A stretch of DNA of 5,715 nt from Vulcanimicrobiota bacterium (GTDB taxonomy: Bacteria > Vulcanimicrobiota > Vulcanimicrobiia > Vulcanimicrobiales > Vulcanimicrobiaceae). The translations under genes were made by a program, and so were the position numbers. The notes under the pieces are model-generated. The model did no database searches. It was not told the origin of the DNA and worked only from the letters and a program-made list of their open reading frames with translations. The stretch spans positions 1-5,715 of the forward strand of contig JASHTE010000188.1 of the NCBI GenBank assembly GCA_030040695.1, written 5' to 3'. Each line of letters begins with the position of its first letter. The stretch's first letter is position 1. This document shows positions 4,762 through 5,715 of this stretch, piece by piece.

Positions 4762-5715
4762 TCGTTGCGCCGCAGGAGTCGCACTTCTCGCAGCTGCCGT
4801 TGCGCACCATTGTGAGTTGACCACACTCGGGGCATGCGTTGCCGGTGTAGCCCTTTGCGCGGGATGCAGTGATCTGCTCGGTGCGTGTGGCGGTCGCGAC
4901 GCCGGTCGATGCCGAGAGTGTGGAAGCGACGTGCCCTTGCGGCACCGATTCTTCCGCCACAGGTTTCGGCGTCCCGCCGAGGTGGAAGTGCTCGCTCACC
5001 GGATGGAGCCGCTCTGCATCGCCGGCAGGACGAACTCTGACCTCTCCCTCCTCCTCTGCGACGTATTCCTCTTCGGCGTGTGTCTCCGGGCCCATCGCGT
5101 CCATCTCCATCGACGGCTGCACGTGCGCGAGGTCGTAGCGCCCAAGATACGCCACGGCGAGTTCGCGGAAGATATAGTCGAGGATCGAGGTCGCCATCTT
5201 GATGTTGTCGTGTCCGACGACCGGGCCATTCGGCTCGAAGCGCGTGAAGGTAAACGCCTCGACGAACTCTTCGAGCGGCACGCCGTGCTGCAAACCGAGT
5301 GAGATCGCGATGGCGAAGTTGTTCATCAACGAGCGGAACGCCGCGCCTTCCTTGTGCATGTCGATGAAGATCTCGCCGAGCTGACCGCCGTCGTACTCGC
5401 CCGTGCGCAGGTAGACTTTGTGTCCTCCGACGATCGCCTTCTGGGTGTAGCCGCTGCGGCGTTCCGGAAGCCGCCGGCGCTTGGCGATGTAGCGATAGAC
5501 GATACGCTCGGCGATCTGCAGCGGCTGTGTGAAGGGCTGCTCTGTTGCTGCGGCGGCGCTGTCTTCGATCGGCCCTTGCCCGCCAAGATCGTAGCTCGCC
5601 GCGAGCGGCTGCGAAAGCTTCGAACCGTCACGATAGAGCGCGACGGCCTTCACCATGCGCTCCCAGGAGTAGCGGTAGGCCTCCTTGACGTCGTCGACGC
5701 TCGATGTCTGCGGCA
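4748..5715 (-). CDS. nrdJ: Class II ribonucleotide reductase, C-terminal part (partial, 321 aa seen)
   Basis: The frame is open to the window edge, so the 5' part is missing; the ATG at 5656 is internal, since upstream codons read [16 protein letters not shown] in family style. This enzyme reduces ribonucleotides to deoxyribonucleotides in the cytoplasm using adenosylcobalamin. Visible residues 20-42 carry [16 protein letters not shown]. Residues about 91-197 are the TSCPD-type region ([70 protein letters not shown]). A roughly 90-residue acidic, low-complexity linker ([12 protein letters not shown] and on) follows. The end is a cysteine motif with C294, C297, C308, C311, C314 and C320 ([20 protein letters not shown]). 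The family uses C-terminal cysteines to re-reduce the active site, and the CxxC pairs suggest zinc or redox function. The catalytic Cys and Glu residues lie beyond the window. It is convergent with the HTH operon. Confidence 0.93.
   Translation of the reverse strand, partial: PQTSSVDDVKEAYRYSWERMVKAVALYRDGSKLSQPLAASYDLGGQGPIEDSAAAATEQPFTQPLQIAERIVYRYIAKRRRLPERRSGYTQKAIVGGHKVYLRTGEYDGGQLGEIFIDMHKEGAAFRSLMNNFAIAISLGLQHGVPLEEFVEAFTFTRFEPNGPVVGHDNIKMATSILDYIFRELAVAYLGRYDLAHVQPSMEMDAMGPETHAEEEYVAEEEGEVRVRPAGDAERLHPVSEHFHLGGTPKPVAEESVPQGHVASTLSASTGVATATRTEQITASRAKGYTGNACPECGQLTMVRNGSCEKCDSCGATSGCS

Overview
This is a high-GC window from an unidentified, probably environmental bacterium. A class II (adenosylcobalamin-dependent) ribonucleotide reductase and a multi-membrane-span sensor with a GAF-like domain fit deep-branching soil lineages such as Candidatus Eremiobacterota. 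That placement is a weak inference; no rRNA or other phylogenetic marker is present. I see no mobile element, CRISPR array, tRNA or rRNA.

Layout, left to right. (1) Positions 1-564 hold no convincing long gene. On the left there is a good leftward extended -10 promoter over a possible 46-codon leaderless mini-ORF. On the right there is a cluster of GC-rich hairpins behind the next gene. (2) Positions 565-2692 are a leftward pair. A large membrane protein (PDZ-like sensory region, about ten membrane helices, C-terminal GAF-like domain, no kinase) is followed 43 bp later by a small exported four-cysteine protein of unknown function. The end of the membrane gene is built from two tandem 16-bp inverted-repeat units. 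(3) Positions 2693-2813 form a 121-bp divergent promoter region. (4) Positions 2814-3410 encode a single-span protein resembling DUF4760, followed by a plausible intrinsic terminator. (5) Positions 3510-4732 look like a compact three-gene rightward operon: a four-span membrane protein, a 64-residue helix-turn-helix repressor-like protein overlapping it by ATGA, and a second multi-span membrane protein 24 bp on. Its promoter carries a perfect 7-3-7 palindrome exactly between -35 and -10, the expected architecture for autorepression by the HTH protein. (6) Positions 4748-5715 hold the leftward C-terminal third or so of nrdJ, convergent with the operon and cut by the window edge.

The most interesting part is the HTH/membrane-protein operon: its operator, a start codon that should probably be moved to a leaderless GTG, and the in-frame single-stop arrangement between the HTH gene and the third gene. 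Next are the covarying tandem repeat forming the sensor's C-terminus, and the sensor's lack of an output domain. I did not find a clearly new multi-gene system. Function assignments other than NrdJ and the HTH protein are family-level or structural only.
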